The notes: generated by a model from the sequence alone, not told the origin. Numbered from the stretch's first letter, positions 1 to 8,586 are shown. The stretch: DNA of 37,257 nucleotides from Lentisalinibacter sp035655155 (GCA_035655155.1 DASRVH010000009.1:1-37257); one strand, 5' to 3'. Numbers and translations are program-made.

Positions 1-588
1 CGCATGAAGGAGATCCTGGACTCGCTGCTGGAGCTGTCCCGCCTCGAGTCGGGCAGCGAGGCCCGCACCGACACCCGCGTGGACGTCGCGGAGCTGCTCC
101 GGGAGTCCGTCGCCGAGCTGGACCGCCCGGTTGGCGGCCCGACCGTGGAGCTGCGGCTCGAGTCACGGGCGCAGCTGTACGGCAATCCGGTGGAGATCCG
201 CTCGATCATCACCAATCTGCTGTCCAATGCCGTGCGTTACACCCCGGCGGACGGCAGCGTGAAGCTGAGCTGGCAGTCCGACGGCGAGAGCGCCACGCTG
301 ACGGTGGAGGATACCGGCGTCGGCATCGCGGAACAGGACATCCCCCGGCTGACCGAGCGCTTCTTCCGCGTGAACCGGGGCCGCAGCCGCGAGGACGGCG
401 GCGTGGGGCTCGGCCTTGCCATCGTCAAGCACGCGCTCGGGCGCCACGACGCCGCCCTGGAGGTGGAGAGCCGGCCGGGGGAGGGCAGCCGCTTCGTCTG
501 CCGCTTCCCGAGCGAGCGGCTGGTGCGTGCCGAGGCCGTCCCGATCCCGCGTGGGGCGGCCGGCGGCGACCGTTCAGCAACCGGCTGA
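1..588 (+). CDS. phoR: Phosphate-regulon sensor histidine kinase, C-terminal part (5' end outside window)
   Basis: This is the catalytic end of a membrane histidine kinase. The reading frame is open from base 1, so the ATG at 4 is internal. The visible 195 residues begin in the last helix of the dimerisation domain (EILDSLLELSRLES) and continue through a full HATPase_c domain. That domain shows an N box (NLLSNAVRYTP), a G1 box (DTGVGI), an F box (FFRVNRGRSRE) and a G2 box (GVGLGLAIVKHAL). The phosphorylated histidine and the membrane segments lie upstream of the window. PhoR phosphorylates PhoB when phosphate is scarce and is restrained by PstSCAB and PhoU. The PhoR assignment rests on phoU following 198 bp downstream and pstSCAB lying nearby; the kinase domain alone would not identify the family. 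Confidence 0.85.
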   Translation, partial: RMKEILDSLLELSRLESGSEARTDTRVDVAELLRESVAELDRPVGGPTVELRLESRAQLYGNPVEIRSIITNLLSNAVRYTPADGSVKLSWQSDGESATLTVEDTGVGIAEQDIPRLTERFFRVNRGRSREDGGVGLGLAIVKHALGRHDAALEVESRPGEGSRFVCRFPSERLVRAEAVPIPRGAAGGDRSATG

Positions 589-786
589 CTGGCCTGCAGC
601 GGCAACGCGGTTGTTGTATGGCAATGTATGTACAATGCAATGCCGTTGTACGAGTGAAGTATTTACAAATTATCGCCAGGAGCGGGGCAGAGCTGGTACA
701 CTCCGCGGCAGGAACGGGTCACGGCTACGGACGTGAAAACGTATCTGCCATGGTTCATGGCGCCGGCTCGAGAGAGGACTAGACGC
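589..786 (+). promoter_or_regulatory. phoR-phoU intergenic region with AT-rich core and dyad
   Basis: This 198-bp gap contains a markedly AT-rich patch (about 611-675) inside a GC-rich genome. It holds a perfect 6-bp inverted repeat, GTACAA at 630-635 and TTGTAC at 646-651, with 10 bp between the arms. A further TACAA at 665-669 forms a second, 5-bp dyad with the TTGTA at 646-650. TACAAT at 631-636 resembles a -10 hexamer but lacks a well-spaced -35. The base composition and dyads suggest a separate phoU promoter with an operator. No convincing tandem Pho box was recognised. Confidence 0.4.
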
Positions 787-1500
787 ATGCAGACGACGGA
801 TCTGACCCATCACATATCCCGCCGGTTCAACAAGGACCTGGAGGCGTTGCGCAACAACGTCCTGTCCATGGGCGGACTGGTGGAGTCCCAGCTCGAACGC
901 GCGGTCGAGGCCGTGGTCAGCGGCGACAGCGAACTGGGGCTGCAGGTGGCCTATGACGACTACAAGGTCAATCATCTCGAGGTGAGCATCGACGAGGAAT
1001 GCAGCCGCATCCTCGCCACCCGCGCGCCGACCGCGAGCGATCTGCGCCTGATCGTCGCCATCATCAAGACCATCACGGATCTCGAACGCATCGGCGACGA
1101 GGCCGAGAAGATCGGCTTTCTGGCCTCCAAGCTCGCCGAGATGGACCGCCCGGCCGGCTCCTACCGCGAGCTGAAGAACCTGGGCGGTCAGGTGAGCCGG
1201 ATGGTGCGCCAGGCCATGGACGCCTTCGCCCGGCTGGACGTGCAGGCTTCGCTGGCGGTGGTGAAGGACGACGAGATGGTGGACGAGGAATACGAGACCA
1301 TCCAGCGCCAGTGCATGACCTTTATGATGGAAGACCCGCGCAGCATCAAGCGGGTGATGAACGTCACCTGGGCGGCCCGGGCGCTGGAGCGCATCGGCGA
1401 CCACGCCAAGAACATCGGTGAGTACGTGATCTACATGGTCCACGGCAAGGACATCCGGCACACGGATATCGATGCCCTGGACGAGCAGCAGCCCGCCTGA
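787..1500 (+). CDS. phoU: Phosphate-signalling regulator PhoU
   Basis: PhoU is a cytoplasmic peripheral protein. It couples the PstSCAB transporter to PhoR and limits phosphate uptake and PhoB activation. The 237-residue product matches the usual length (E. coli 241). It has the duplicated three-helix bundle, each half carrying an ExxxD metal-binding motif: E100/D104 in LERIGDEAEKI and E201/D205 in ALERIGDHAKNI. The MMEDPR segment and the C-terminal helix are also typical. I chose the ATG at 787 because GAGAGAGGA lies just upstream and the N-terminus (TDLTHHISRRFNKDLE) aligns with the family; a GTG at 733 would add 18 atypical residues. Here phoU follows phoR and is separated from pstSCAB by dsbB and dapE, instead of closing the pst operon. 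Confidence 0.97.
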   Translation: MQTTDLTHHISRRFNKDLEALRNNVLSMGGLVESQLERAVEAVVSGDSELGLQVAYDDYKVNHLEVSIDEECSRILATRAPTASDLRLIVAIIKTITDLERIGDEAEKIGFLASKLAEMDRPAGSYRELKNLGGQVSRMVRQAMDAFARLDVQASLAVVKDDEMVDEEYETIQRQCMTFMMEDPRSIKRVMNVTWAARALERIGDHAKNIGEYVIYMVHGKDIRHTDIDALDEQQPA

Positions 1501-1522
1501 CCGCGGACTCGCTTCCGCCTGC

Positions 1523-2041
1523 ATGACCGCCACGGATTTGATGACGCGCCGCTATGCCAATCTCGCGGGCCTGCTCGCCTGCGTGGCGATGATGGGCTTC
1601 GCCCTGTATTCGGAGTACGTGCTGCTGCTGGAGCCCTGTCCCCTGTGCGTCTTCCAGCGCATGGCGACGATCGGACTGGGCGCGGTCTTCCTGCTCGCCT
1701 TCCTGCACAATCCGGCGGGTCGGGGCGGCCGGGTCTACGGCGTGCTGGTCTTCGCCACCGCCGCCGCGGGGGCGGGCATCGCGGGGCGTCACGTCTGGGT
1801 GCAGAACCTGCCCGCGGACGAGGTGCCCGCCTGCGGCGCCGGCCTGGATTACCTGATGAACACGGTGCCCCTGACCGAGGTGATACGCGAGGTGCTGACC
1901 GGCTCCGGCGAATGTGCCGAGCTGAAATGGTCGTTCCTGGGGCTCAGCATGCCTGCCTGGGTGCTGATCTGCCTGACCCTCCTGGGCCTGTTCGGCCTGA
2001 TCGCGAACTTCAGGCTGCCCGCCCGCCGCGGCGCCGGCTGA
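1523..2041 (+). CDS. dsbB: Disulfide bond formation protein DsbB
   Basis: DsbB is an inner-membrane quinone reductase that reoxidises periplasmic DsbA. The 172-residue protein has four hydrophobic segments (about 12-32, 46-62, 70-88 and 140-162). It carries both functional cysteine pairs: C39-P-L-C42 in EPCPLCVFQR after the first helix, and C104/C131 in the second periplasmic loop. Length and layout match the family. The start is the ATG at 1523, 22 bp after phoU; an in-frame ATG at 1541 is possible but would shorten the N-terminus. Close spacing suggests cotranscription with phoU, though no functional link is known. The gene ends convergently with dapE, 4 bp away. Confidence 0.96.
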   Translation: MTATDLMTRRYANLAGLLACVAMMGFALYSEYVLLLEPCPLCVFQRMATIGLGAVFLLAFLHNPAGRGGRVYGVLVFATAAAGAGIAGRHVWVQNLPADEVPACGAGLDYLMNTVPLTEVIREVLTGSGECAELKWSFLGLSMPAWVLICLTLLGLFGLIANFRLPARRGAG

Positions 2042-2051
2042 GCGCTCAGCC
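2036..2051. terminator. Perfect palindrome spanning the convergent dsbB and dapE stop codons
   Basis: GGCTGAGCGCTCAGCC is a perfect 16-bp palindrome. It contains the TGA of dsbB (2039-2041) and, on the other strand, the TGA of dapE (2046-2048). As RNA it can form a 6-bp stem with a GCGC loop from either direction. Neither side is followed by a T-tract, so it is not a canonical intrinsic terminator. Part of the symmetry follows simply from both genes ending in Gly-stop. Confidence 0.35.
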
Positions 2052-3218
2052 CGCCAGCAGACGTTCCAGGATGCGTTCGTAGACTGCCGTCAGGCGGACG
2101 ATGTCCTCCACCTGCACGTGCTCGTCGATCTTGTGGATCGAGGCATTCACGGGCCCCAGTTCCACCACCTGGGCTCCCGCCGGCGAGATGAAGCGCCCGT
2201 CCGACGTGCCGCCGCCGGTGGAGAGTTCCGGGGCGACCCCGAGTTCCTCTCGCACCGCCGCGGTCACGGCCTCTGTCAGCGCGCCTTCCTCGGTCAGGAA
2301 CGGCTTGCCGGACAGATGCCAGTGGAGCTCGTAGTCGAGGCCGTGGCGGTCGAGTATGGACTCCACATGGGCCGCCAGGCTCTCGTGGGTCCACTCGGTT
2401 GAATAGCGGAAGTTGAAGCGCGCATTCAGTTCGCCGGGAGTCACGTTCGGGGCGCCGATGCCGGCCTGGACGTTCACCACCTGGAAGCTGGTGGGCGGGA
2501 AGTGGTCGTTGCCGTCGTCCAGCGGCGTGGCGTACAGCTCCGCCAGCGCCGGCGCGAAACGCTGGATCGGGTTGTCGGCCAGCTGGGGGTAGGCCACGTG
2601 GCCCTGGATGCCGCGGACCTTCAGGATGCCGCTCAGCGAACCGCGTCGCCCGTTACGCACGACGTCGCCGAGCGCGGCCTGGCTCGACGGCTCGCCGAGC
2701 ACGCACCAGTCGATGTGTTCGCCGCGCTCCTGCAGCGTCTCGATGACCCGCTTCGTGCCGTCCCGTGCCGGTCCTTCCTCGTCGCTGGTGATGAGGAAGG
2801 CGATGGAGCCGGCGTGGTCCGGATGCATCGCCAGGAAGCGTTCCGTGGCCACCAGCATGGCGGCCAGGCTCGACTTCATGTCGGCGGCGCCCCGGCCGTA
2901 GAGCAGCCCGTCGCGAAAGACCGGTTCGAAGGGGTCGCTGGACCAGGCATCCAGGTCGCCCGGGGGAACCACGTCGGTATGGCCGGCGAAGCAGAATACG
3001 GGATCCGGCGCGCCGCGGCGGGCCCACAGATTGTCCGTGTCACCGAAGCGCAGATGCTCTATCCTGAAGCCCAGGGCGGCCAGGCGCTCGGCCATGAGAG
3101 GCTGGCAGCCGGCATCCTCGGGTGTCACCGACCGGCGGCGGATCAGTTCGCAGGCGAGGCGAACCGGTTCCTCTGCGGCGAACGCATTTTCATCGTCGAC
3201 GGCTGTGATATCGGACAT
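2046..3218 (-). CDS. dapE: Succinyl-diaminopimelate desuccinylase
   Basis: This is a cytoplasmic M20-family di-zinc hydrolase. It converts N-succinyl-LL-diaminopimelate to LL-diaminopimelate plus succinate, for lysine and peptidoglycan synthesis. In the 390-residue product the zinc ligands and catalytic acid are recognisable: H80 in FAGHTDVVPPGD, D113 in GRGAADMKSS, E147/E148 in TSDEEGPA, E176 in GEPSS and the late histidine in SIHKIDEHV. The STGGGTSDGRF segment is also typical. The start is an ATG at 3218 preceded by AT-rich DNA without a clear Shine-Dalgarno; no better downstream start exists before conserved sequence. The frame stays open upstream, antisense to pstS, but that extension is not coding. 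dapE reads left like map-glnD-dapC-dapD-yffB and is cut off from them by the rightward pst operon. Confidence 0.97.
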   Translation of the reverse strand: MSDITAVDDENAFAAEEPVRLACELIRRRSVTPEDAGCQPLMAERLAALGFRIEHLRFGDTDNLWARRGAPDPVFCFAGHTDVVPPGDLDAWSSDPFEPVFRDGLLYGRGAADMKSSLAAMLVATERFLAMHPDHAGSIAFLITSDEEGPARDGTKRVIETLQERGEHIDWCVLGEPSSQAALGDVVRNGRRGSLSGILKVRGIQGHVAYPQLADNPIQRFAPALAELYATPLDDGNDHFPPTSFQVVNVQAGIGAPNVTPGELNARFNFRYSTEWTHESLAAHVESILDRHGLDYELHWHLSGKPFLTEEGALTEAVTAAVREELGVAPELSTGGGTSDGRFISPAGAQVVELGPVNASIHKIDEHVQVEDIVRLTAVYERILERLLAG

Positions 3219-3362
3219 CAAAAATAACTTATAACTAACTGATAAGAAAAGACTTAGCCGTAATCCGGTTTCCCGACGGAGAGAACCACCTGCAATATTT
3301 CCGTAACATTGCAGGACTATCCTCTGCGTCCCCCAACATTGCCTGAACCGCGGGAGTAAATC
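3219..3362 (+). promoter_or_regulatory. Divergent dapE/pstS control region
   Basis: This 144-bp, AT-rich intergenic region separates the divergent genes dapE and pstS and must hold both promoters. The first 35 bases (towards dapE) are almost all A/T with overlapping TTATAAG-like -10 candidates on the minus strand. The pstS side contains a dyad (3289-3315) and the direct repeat AACATTGC at 3305-3312 and 3335-3342, spaced 30 bp, about three helical turns. PhoB control of pstS is expected from the family. I could not match a canonical Pho box; the closest half-site is CCGTAAT around 3259-3265, at 5 of 7 bases. Confidence 0.55.
3289..3315. promoter_or_regulatory. Inverted repeat upstream of pstS (candidate operator)
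   Basis: CCTGCAAT (3289-3296) and ATTGCAGG (3308-3315) are perfect 8-bp inverted arms around an 11-bp spacer. The dyad centre is about 60 bp before the pstS start codon, where an activator or repressor could act. The right arm overlaps the first AACATTGC direct repeat. PhoB sites are normally direct, not inverted, repeats, so the binding protein is unknown. Confidence 0.45.
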
Positions 3363-4448
3363 GTGAGCAAGAGAAGCACAGCTCCGGGCCGAATCGCAAC
3401 CATGGCCAGGATGGCTACCGTCGCCGGCATCGGAATCGGCCTGCTCGTGGCCGGCACCGCCATCGCCCAGAGTGGCCGCAGCTACATCTACATCGTTGGT
3501 TCCTCGACCGTCTATCCGTTCACCACGGTGGTGGCCGAGCGATTCGGCAAGACCACCCAGTTCCGTACGCCCAAGGTGGAGTCGACCGGCTCCGGCGGCG
3601 GCTTCAAACTGTTCTGCGCCGGCGTGGGCGTGGACCACCCGGACATCACCAACGCCTCGCGCCGGGTGAAGGCCTCCGAGCTCGACATGTGCGCGGAGAA
3701 CGGGGTCACCGACGTCATCGAGGTCAAGATCGGCTACGACGGCATCGTGATGGCCAACGCCGTGGAGTCCGAACAGTACCGACTGAGCCGCCGCGATATC
3801 TTCCTGGCCCTGGCGAAGGAGGTTCCGGATCCGGACGGAGGCGAGACGCTCGTGCCGAACCCCTACACGGTCTGGAACGAGGTCGACCCGAACCTGCCCG
3901 ACACCGAGATCGAGGTGCTGGGTCCGCCGCCCACCTCGGGCACCCGCGACGCGTTCGTGGAACTCGCCATGGAGGGCGGCTGCCAGACGTTCGACTGGAT
4001 CGCGGCCATCGAGGACGAGGACAAGACCCGCTACAAGACCATCTGCCACTCCATCCGCGAGGACGGCGTGTACGTGGAAGCGGGCGAGAACGACAACCTC
4101 ATCGTCCAGAAGCTGGAAGCGAATCCGGATGCCCTCGGCATCTTCGGCTTCAGCTTCCTGGACCAGAACATCGAGAAGGTCCACGGCTCGTTCATCGACG
4201 GCGAGGAGCCCACCTTCGAGAATATCGCCTCGGGCGACTACCCGGTGTCCCGGCCGCTGTATTCCTACGCCAAGGAGGCCCATGTCGGCGTGATCCCCGG
4301 TATGAGAGAATTCCTGCGCGAAATGACGAGCGAGCGCGCATGGGGCGACGAAGGCTACCTGGCCGAGCGCGGCCTGATCCCGATGCCGGAGCCGGAGCGG
4401 GCCAGAGTGCTGGCTGCGGTGGAATCGCTGACTCCGATCCGACTCTGA
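3363..4448 (+). CDS. pstS: Periplasmic phosphate-binding protein PstS
   Basis: This is the substrate-binding component of the high-affinity phosphate ABC importer. The 361-residue precursor has a basic N-terminus, a hydrophobic core and an AIA/Q cleavage site after residue 35. The mature protein opens with the phosphate-binding loop GSSTVYPF (46-53). It continues with ESTGSGGGF (73-81) and the second lobe signature TSGTRDAF (191-198), all typical of PstS. The start is a GTG at 3363 with GGGAG about 6 bp upstream. An in-frame ATG at 3402 would leave a shorter but still functional signal peptide, so the exact start is uncertain. It is first in pstSCAB and is separated from pstC by a strong hairpin. 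Regulation by PhoB is expected from the family. Confidence 0.96.
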   Translation: MSKRSTAPGRIATMARMATVAGIGIGLLVAGTAIAQSGRSYIYIVGSSTVYPFTTVVAERFGKTTQFRTPKVESTGSGGGFKLFCAGVGVDHPDITNASRRVKASELDMCAENGVTDVIEVKIGYDGIVMANAVESEQYRLSRRDIFLALAKEVPDPDGGETLVPNPYTVWNEVDPNLPDTEIEVLGPPPTSGTRDAFVELAMEGGCQTFDWIAAIEDEDKTRYKTICHSIREDGVYVEAGENDNLIVQKLEANPDALGIFGFSFLDQNIEKVHGSFIDGEEPTFENIASGDYPVSRPLYSYAKEAHVGVIPGMREFLREMTSERAWGDEGYLAERGLIPMPEPERARVLAAVESLTPIRL

Positions 4449-4488
4449 GACAGGGCCCGGCCGGAAGACCATAACGAGAGACGAGGGA

Positions 4489-4516
4489 CGCGCGGCGGTC
4501 CGCCGGCCGCCGCGCG
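4489..4516 (+). terminator. Strong intercistronic hairpin between pstS and pstC
   Basis: CGCGCGGCGG (4489-4498) and CCGCCGCGCG (4507-4516) form a perfect 10-bp, all-GC stem around an 8-nt loop. It lies 40 bp after the pstS stop and 30 bp before the pstC start. No T-tract follows, so it is more likely a 3'-stabilising or RNA-processing element, or a partial attenuator, than a full terminator. In E. coli, pstS mRNA is known to be processed and kept more abundant than the rest of the operon, consistent with binding protein being needed in excess of permease. Confidence 0.6.
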
Positions 4517-4546
4517 CAACCCCCGCCACGATGGAAGGGTGACCGA

Positions 4547-5935
4547 ATGCAGCCCGAGACACTGCTGCTGATCCTGCTGTTCCTCTGCGCCGCAGCCTAC
4601 CGTCTCGGCCGCGGTCGGTCCCTGAGCACGGCGGGCGGCGACCGGCCGATGGCGCGTCTGCATTCCCTGCCGAGTTATTACGGTTACTTCACCGCGATCT
4701 GGTGCCTGCTGCCCGGCCTCGCCATCATCCTGCTGTGGATCACGCTGGAGCCCAGGGTGATCACCGCGCTGATGGTCGACCGGCTGCCCGAGTCGGTGCG
4801 CGAGATGTCGGCCGGGGCGCTCGATCTCGCCGTCAATGACATCCGCAACCTCGCCGCCGGCGACGTGGTCAGCACCGAGGTCGACGCGGAGATGCGGGCG
4901 GCAGCCGATTTCTACCTGGAGACGCGCGCGAAGAGCCGGCTGCTGCTCTCGATCTTCGTGCTGGCGGCGGCCGTGGGCGGTGCCACGCTGGCCTGGCGGC
5001 GCATCTCCCCGGGTTTCCGGGCCCGCAACCACGTGGAGCGCGTGATCCAGAGTGCGCTGCTCGCCGCCTCGACCATCGCCGTGCTCACCACGGTGGGCAT
5101 CGTCCTCTCGGTGCTGTTCGAGTCCATCCTGTTTTTCCGCAAGGTCCCGATCACGGAGTTCCTGTTCGGGCTGGAGTGGAGCCCCCAGACGGCCATCCGC
5201 GCCGACCAGGTAGGCTCCTCCGGTGCCTTCGGCGCCGTGCCGCTGTTCACCGGCACGCTGCTCATCACCGCCATCGCCATGTTCGTGTCCGTGCCCATCG
5301 GACTGATGACGGCGATCTTCCTGACCGAGTACGCCCGCTCTAGCTTCCGCTCCACCGCCAAGCCGCTGCTCGAGGTGCTCGCCGGCATCCCGACGGTGGT
5401 GTACGGCTTCTTCGCCGCACTGACCGTGGCGCCGCTGATACGGGAGTTCGGCACGGGCATCGGCCTGGACGTGGCCTCGGAGAGCGCGCTGGCGGCCGGG
5501 CTGGTCATGGGCATCATGATCATCCCGCTGATCTCGTCGCTGTCCGACGATGCCATCACTGCAGTCCCCCGGGCCATGCGTGACGGTTCGTTCGCCCTGG
5601 GTGCGACGCGCTCCGAGACGGTGAAGCTGGTGATACTGCCGGCGGCCCTGCCCGGCATCGTCGGCGGCATCCTGCTGGCGGTCTCCCGGGCCATCGGCGA
5701 GACCATGATCGTGGTGATGGCCGCCGGCCTCGCCGCGAACCTGACCGGCAATCCCCTGGAAGCGGTGACCACCGTCACGGTGCAGATCGTGACGCTGCTG
5801 GTGGGCGACCAGGAGTTCGACAGCGCCAAGACCCTGGCGGCCTTCGCCCTCGGCCTCGTGCTGTTCCTGGTGACGCTGGTGCTGAACGTGATCGGCCTCA
5901 GGGTCGTGCGCAAATACCGGGAGCAGTACGAATGA
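4547..5935 (+). CDS. pstC: Phosphate ABC transporter permease PstC
   Basis: This is one of two inner-membrane channel subunits of PstSCAB. The 462-residue protein is longer than E. coli PstC (319). It has an N-terminal hydrophobic helix (about 4-19), a second at about 45-65, a soluble loop of about 55 residues, and further helices near 125-145 and 170-195. The conserved permease domain starts near 235 and carries the EAA-type cytoplasmic loop at about 349-372 (LGATRSETVKLVILPAALPG), which contacts PstB. The ATG at 4547 is preceded by GGAAGGGTGA. The stop overlaps the pstA start (ATGA), indicating translational coupling. Confidence 0.95.
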   Translation: MQPETLLLILLFLCAAAYRLGRGRSLSTAGGDRPMARLHSLPSYYGYFTAIWCLLPGLAIILLWITLEPRVITALMVDRLPESVREMSAGALDLAVNDIRNLAAGDVVSTEVDAEMRAAADFYLETRAKSRLLLSIFVLAAAVGGATLAWRRISPGFRARNHVERVIQSALLAASTIAVLTTVGIVLSVLFESILFFRKVPITEFLFGLEWSPQTAIRADQVGSSGAFGAVPLFTGTLLITAIAMFVSVPIGLMTAIFLTEYARSSFRSTAKPLLEVLAGIPTVVYGFFAALTVAPLIREFGTGIGLDVASESALAAGLVMGIMIIPLISSLSDDAITAVPRAMRDGSFALGATRSETVKLVILPAALPGIVGGILLAVSRAIGETMIVVMAAGLAANLTGNPLEAVTTVTVQIVTLLVGDQEFDSAKTLAAFALGLVLFLVTLVLNVIGLRVVRKYREQYE

Positions 5936-7221
5936 ACCACGGCAGGCAGACCGCGCGACAACTCATGGAGGCCGGGCTGCCGCGGCGCTACAGCCGCGAG
6001 CGCCGCTTCCGGGTGCTGGGCATGCTGGCGGTCTCCGTCGGGCTGACCTTCCTGGTGCTGTTCTTCGCCAGCATAGTCATGAGCGGCTACAAGGCCTTCG
6101 CGCAGTCCCAGGTGGCGCTGGACGTGTATCTGGATCCGGCCCTGATCTCGCCCACCGGGGCGACCAGCCCGGAGGCGCTGGCACTCGGCGACTATTCCGG
6201 CCTGGTGAGACAGAGCCTCTACGACCTGTTCCCGGACGTGAGCGGCCGGCGCGACCGCCGCGCGCTCGCGCAGCTGGTCAGCGTGGGCGCCTCGTATCAG
6301 CTGCAGAATCTGGTGGCGGCCGACCCGGATGCGATCGGCGAGACCCGCCGCGTGTGGGTGCCGGCCAGCGCCGACGTGGACATGGTGGTGAAGGGCAGTA
6401 TCGACCGCACGCTGCCGGAGGAGTCGCGGCCGGTGAAAGACCCGGAACTCGCCTGGATCGACCGCCTGACCGAGACCGGGCGGCTGCAGCTCAGGTTCAA
6501 CACGGCGCTGTTCACCAACGGCGATTCCCGGGACCCGGAGCTCGCCGGCATCCGCGGCGCCCTCATGGGGTCCTTCTACATGCTGTTGGTCACCGTGGCG
6601 CTGGCGTTCCCGATCGGCGTGGCGGCGGCGGTCTATCTGGAGGAGTTCGCGCCGCGCAACCGCTGGACGGACCTCATCGAGGTGAACATCAATAACCTGG
6701 CGGCCGTGCCCTCCATCGTATTCGGGCTGCTGGGCCTCGCCGTGTTCATCAACTGGGCGTCACTGCCGCGTTCCTCGCCGCTGGTCGGCGGGCTGGTGCT
6801 GTCGCTGATGACGCTGCCGGTGATCATCATCGCGGCGCGCGCCTCCATCAAGGCCGTGCCGCCGTCCATCAAGGAGGCCGCCCTCGGTCTGGGCGCGTCG
6901 AAGATGCAGATGGTATTCCAGCACGTGCTGCCGCTGGCGCTGCCGGGCATCCTCACGGGCACCATCATCGGCATGGCCCGGGCGCTGGGCGAGACGGCGC
7001 CGCTGCTCATGATCGGCATGGTGGCCTTCATCGTGGACATTCCCCAGGGGCCGCTGGACCCGTCGGCCGCGCTGCCGGTGCAGATCTATCTGTGGGCCGA
7101 CAGCCCCGAGCGCGCCTTCGTCGAGCGGACCTCCGCGGCGATCATCGTGCTGCTGGGATTCCTGCTGGTGATGAACCTCACCGCCGTATTGTTGCGGCGG
7201 CGTTTCGAGCGCAGCTTTTAG
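5932..7221 (+). CDS. pstA: Phosphate ABC transporter permease PstA (long form)
   Basis: This is the second permease subunit of the phosphate importer. At 429 residues it exceeds E. coli PstA (296). After a cytoplasmic N-terminus and one helix (about 27-50) there is a hydrophilic stretch of roughly 150 residues, predicted periplasmic, of the kind found in long PstA proteins of many proteobacteria. The membrane domain begins near 205. The EAA loop, EAALGLGAS at about 314-322 followed by LPLALPGI, docks on PstB. The start ATG overlaps the pstC stop by 4 bp. The role of the extra domain is not established; a contact with PstS or the enlarged PstC loop is possible. Confidence 0.95.
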   Translation: MNHGRQTARQLMEAGLPRRYSRERRFRVLGMLAVSVGLTFLVLFFASIVMSGYKAFAQSQVALDVYLDPALISPTGATSPEALALGDYSGLVRQSLYDLFPDVSGRRDRRALAQLVSVGASYQLQNLVAADPDAIGETRRVWVPASADVDMVVKGSIDRTLPEESRPVKDPELAWIDRLTETGRLQLRFNTALFTNGDSRDPELAGIRGALMGSFYMLLVTVALAFPIGVAAAVYLEEFAPRNRWTDLIEVNINNLAAVPSIVFGLLGLAVFINWASLPRSSPLVGGLVLSLMTLPVIIIAARASIKAVPPSIKEAALGLGASKMQMVFQHVLPLALPGILTGTIIGMARALGETAPLLMIGMVAFIVDIPQGPLDPSAALPVQIYLWADSPERAFVERTSAAIIVLLGFLLVMNLTAVLLRRRFERSF

Positions 7222-7259
7222 ACAGTCCGCCGTTGAGGCGGGCAGGGAACTGTAAGAGA

Positions 7260-8194
<935 letters not shown>

Positions 8195-8201
<7 letters not shown>

Positions 8202-8230
8202 GCCGCGGCGCGACGGCGGCCGTTCAGCCG
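8195..8230. terminator. Bulged hairpin across the convergent pstB and yffB ends
   Basis: CGGCTGA (8195-8201, ending in the pstB stop) pairs with TCAGCCG (8224-8230, starting in the yffB stop). Inside, GCCGC (8202-8206) pairs with GCGGC (8216-8220), leaving a 3-nt bulge (8221-8223) and a 9-nt loop. This 12-bp stem could act from both strands as a shared 3' end. There is no T-tract on either side, so termination would be weak or Rho-assisted. Confidence 0.45.
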
Positions 8231-8586
8231 GCGCCGAATATGCGGCCGTAGGCGTCGGCGTCGAAGCCCACCACCATTCGCTTGCGGCTCTCGATCACCG
8301 GCCGCTTGATCAGCGTCGGGTTCTCCAGCATCAGCGCGAGCGCGCCGGCCCGGGTGAGATTCTGGCGGTCGAGTTCCGGTATGCGCCGCCAGGTCAGACT
8401 GCGCTTGTTCAGCAGTGCCTCCCATTCGACCCGGTCGGCCCAGCGTTCCAGCATCTGGATGGTGACGCCGTCGTCGCGCACGTCGTGGAACCGGTGCTCG
8501 ATATCGTGCGCCTGCAGCCATTGCAGCGCCTTGCGACAGCTGTCGCAGCTCTTCAGTCCGTAGATGTCGATGGTCGCCTCTCCCAT
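8224..8586 (-). CDS. yffB: ArsC/Spx-family thioredoxin-fold protein, YffB type
   Basis: This is a 120-residue cytoplasmic protein of the ArsC/Spx superfamily. It opens with a beta strand and the cysteine pair CDSC (C14 and C17), and has the family's late segments NPTLIKRPVIE and a C-terminal GFD motif. True ArsC arsenate reductases have a single reactive cysteine with HX3CX3R-like surroundings; the YffB group is of uncertain function, and glutathione-dependent reductase activity has been proposed. In E. coli yffB lies directly beside dapE, and in Pseudomonas a homologue lies near dapD. The position 30 bp after dapD therefore fits the same group, though dapE itself is now 5 kb away. Confidence 0.88.
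   Translation of the reverse strand: MGEATIDIYGLKSCDSCRKALQWLQAHDIEHRFHDVRDDGVTIQMLERWADRVEWEALLNKRSLTWRRIPELDRQNLTRAGALALMLENPTLIKRPVIESRKRMVVGFDADAYGRIFGAG

Noticed and set aside
3259..3282. Possible Pho box half-site (CCGTAAT) upstream of pstS
   Set aside because: The second half-site 11 bp further on (TTTCCCG) does not match, so there is no tandem Pho box.
8224..8586. Arsenate reductase for yffB
   Set aside because: The protein has a CxxC pair and YffB-type context beside dap genes; there are no ars genes nearby.
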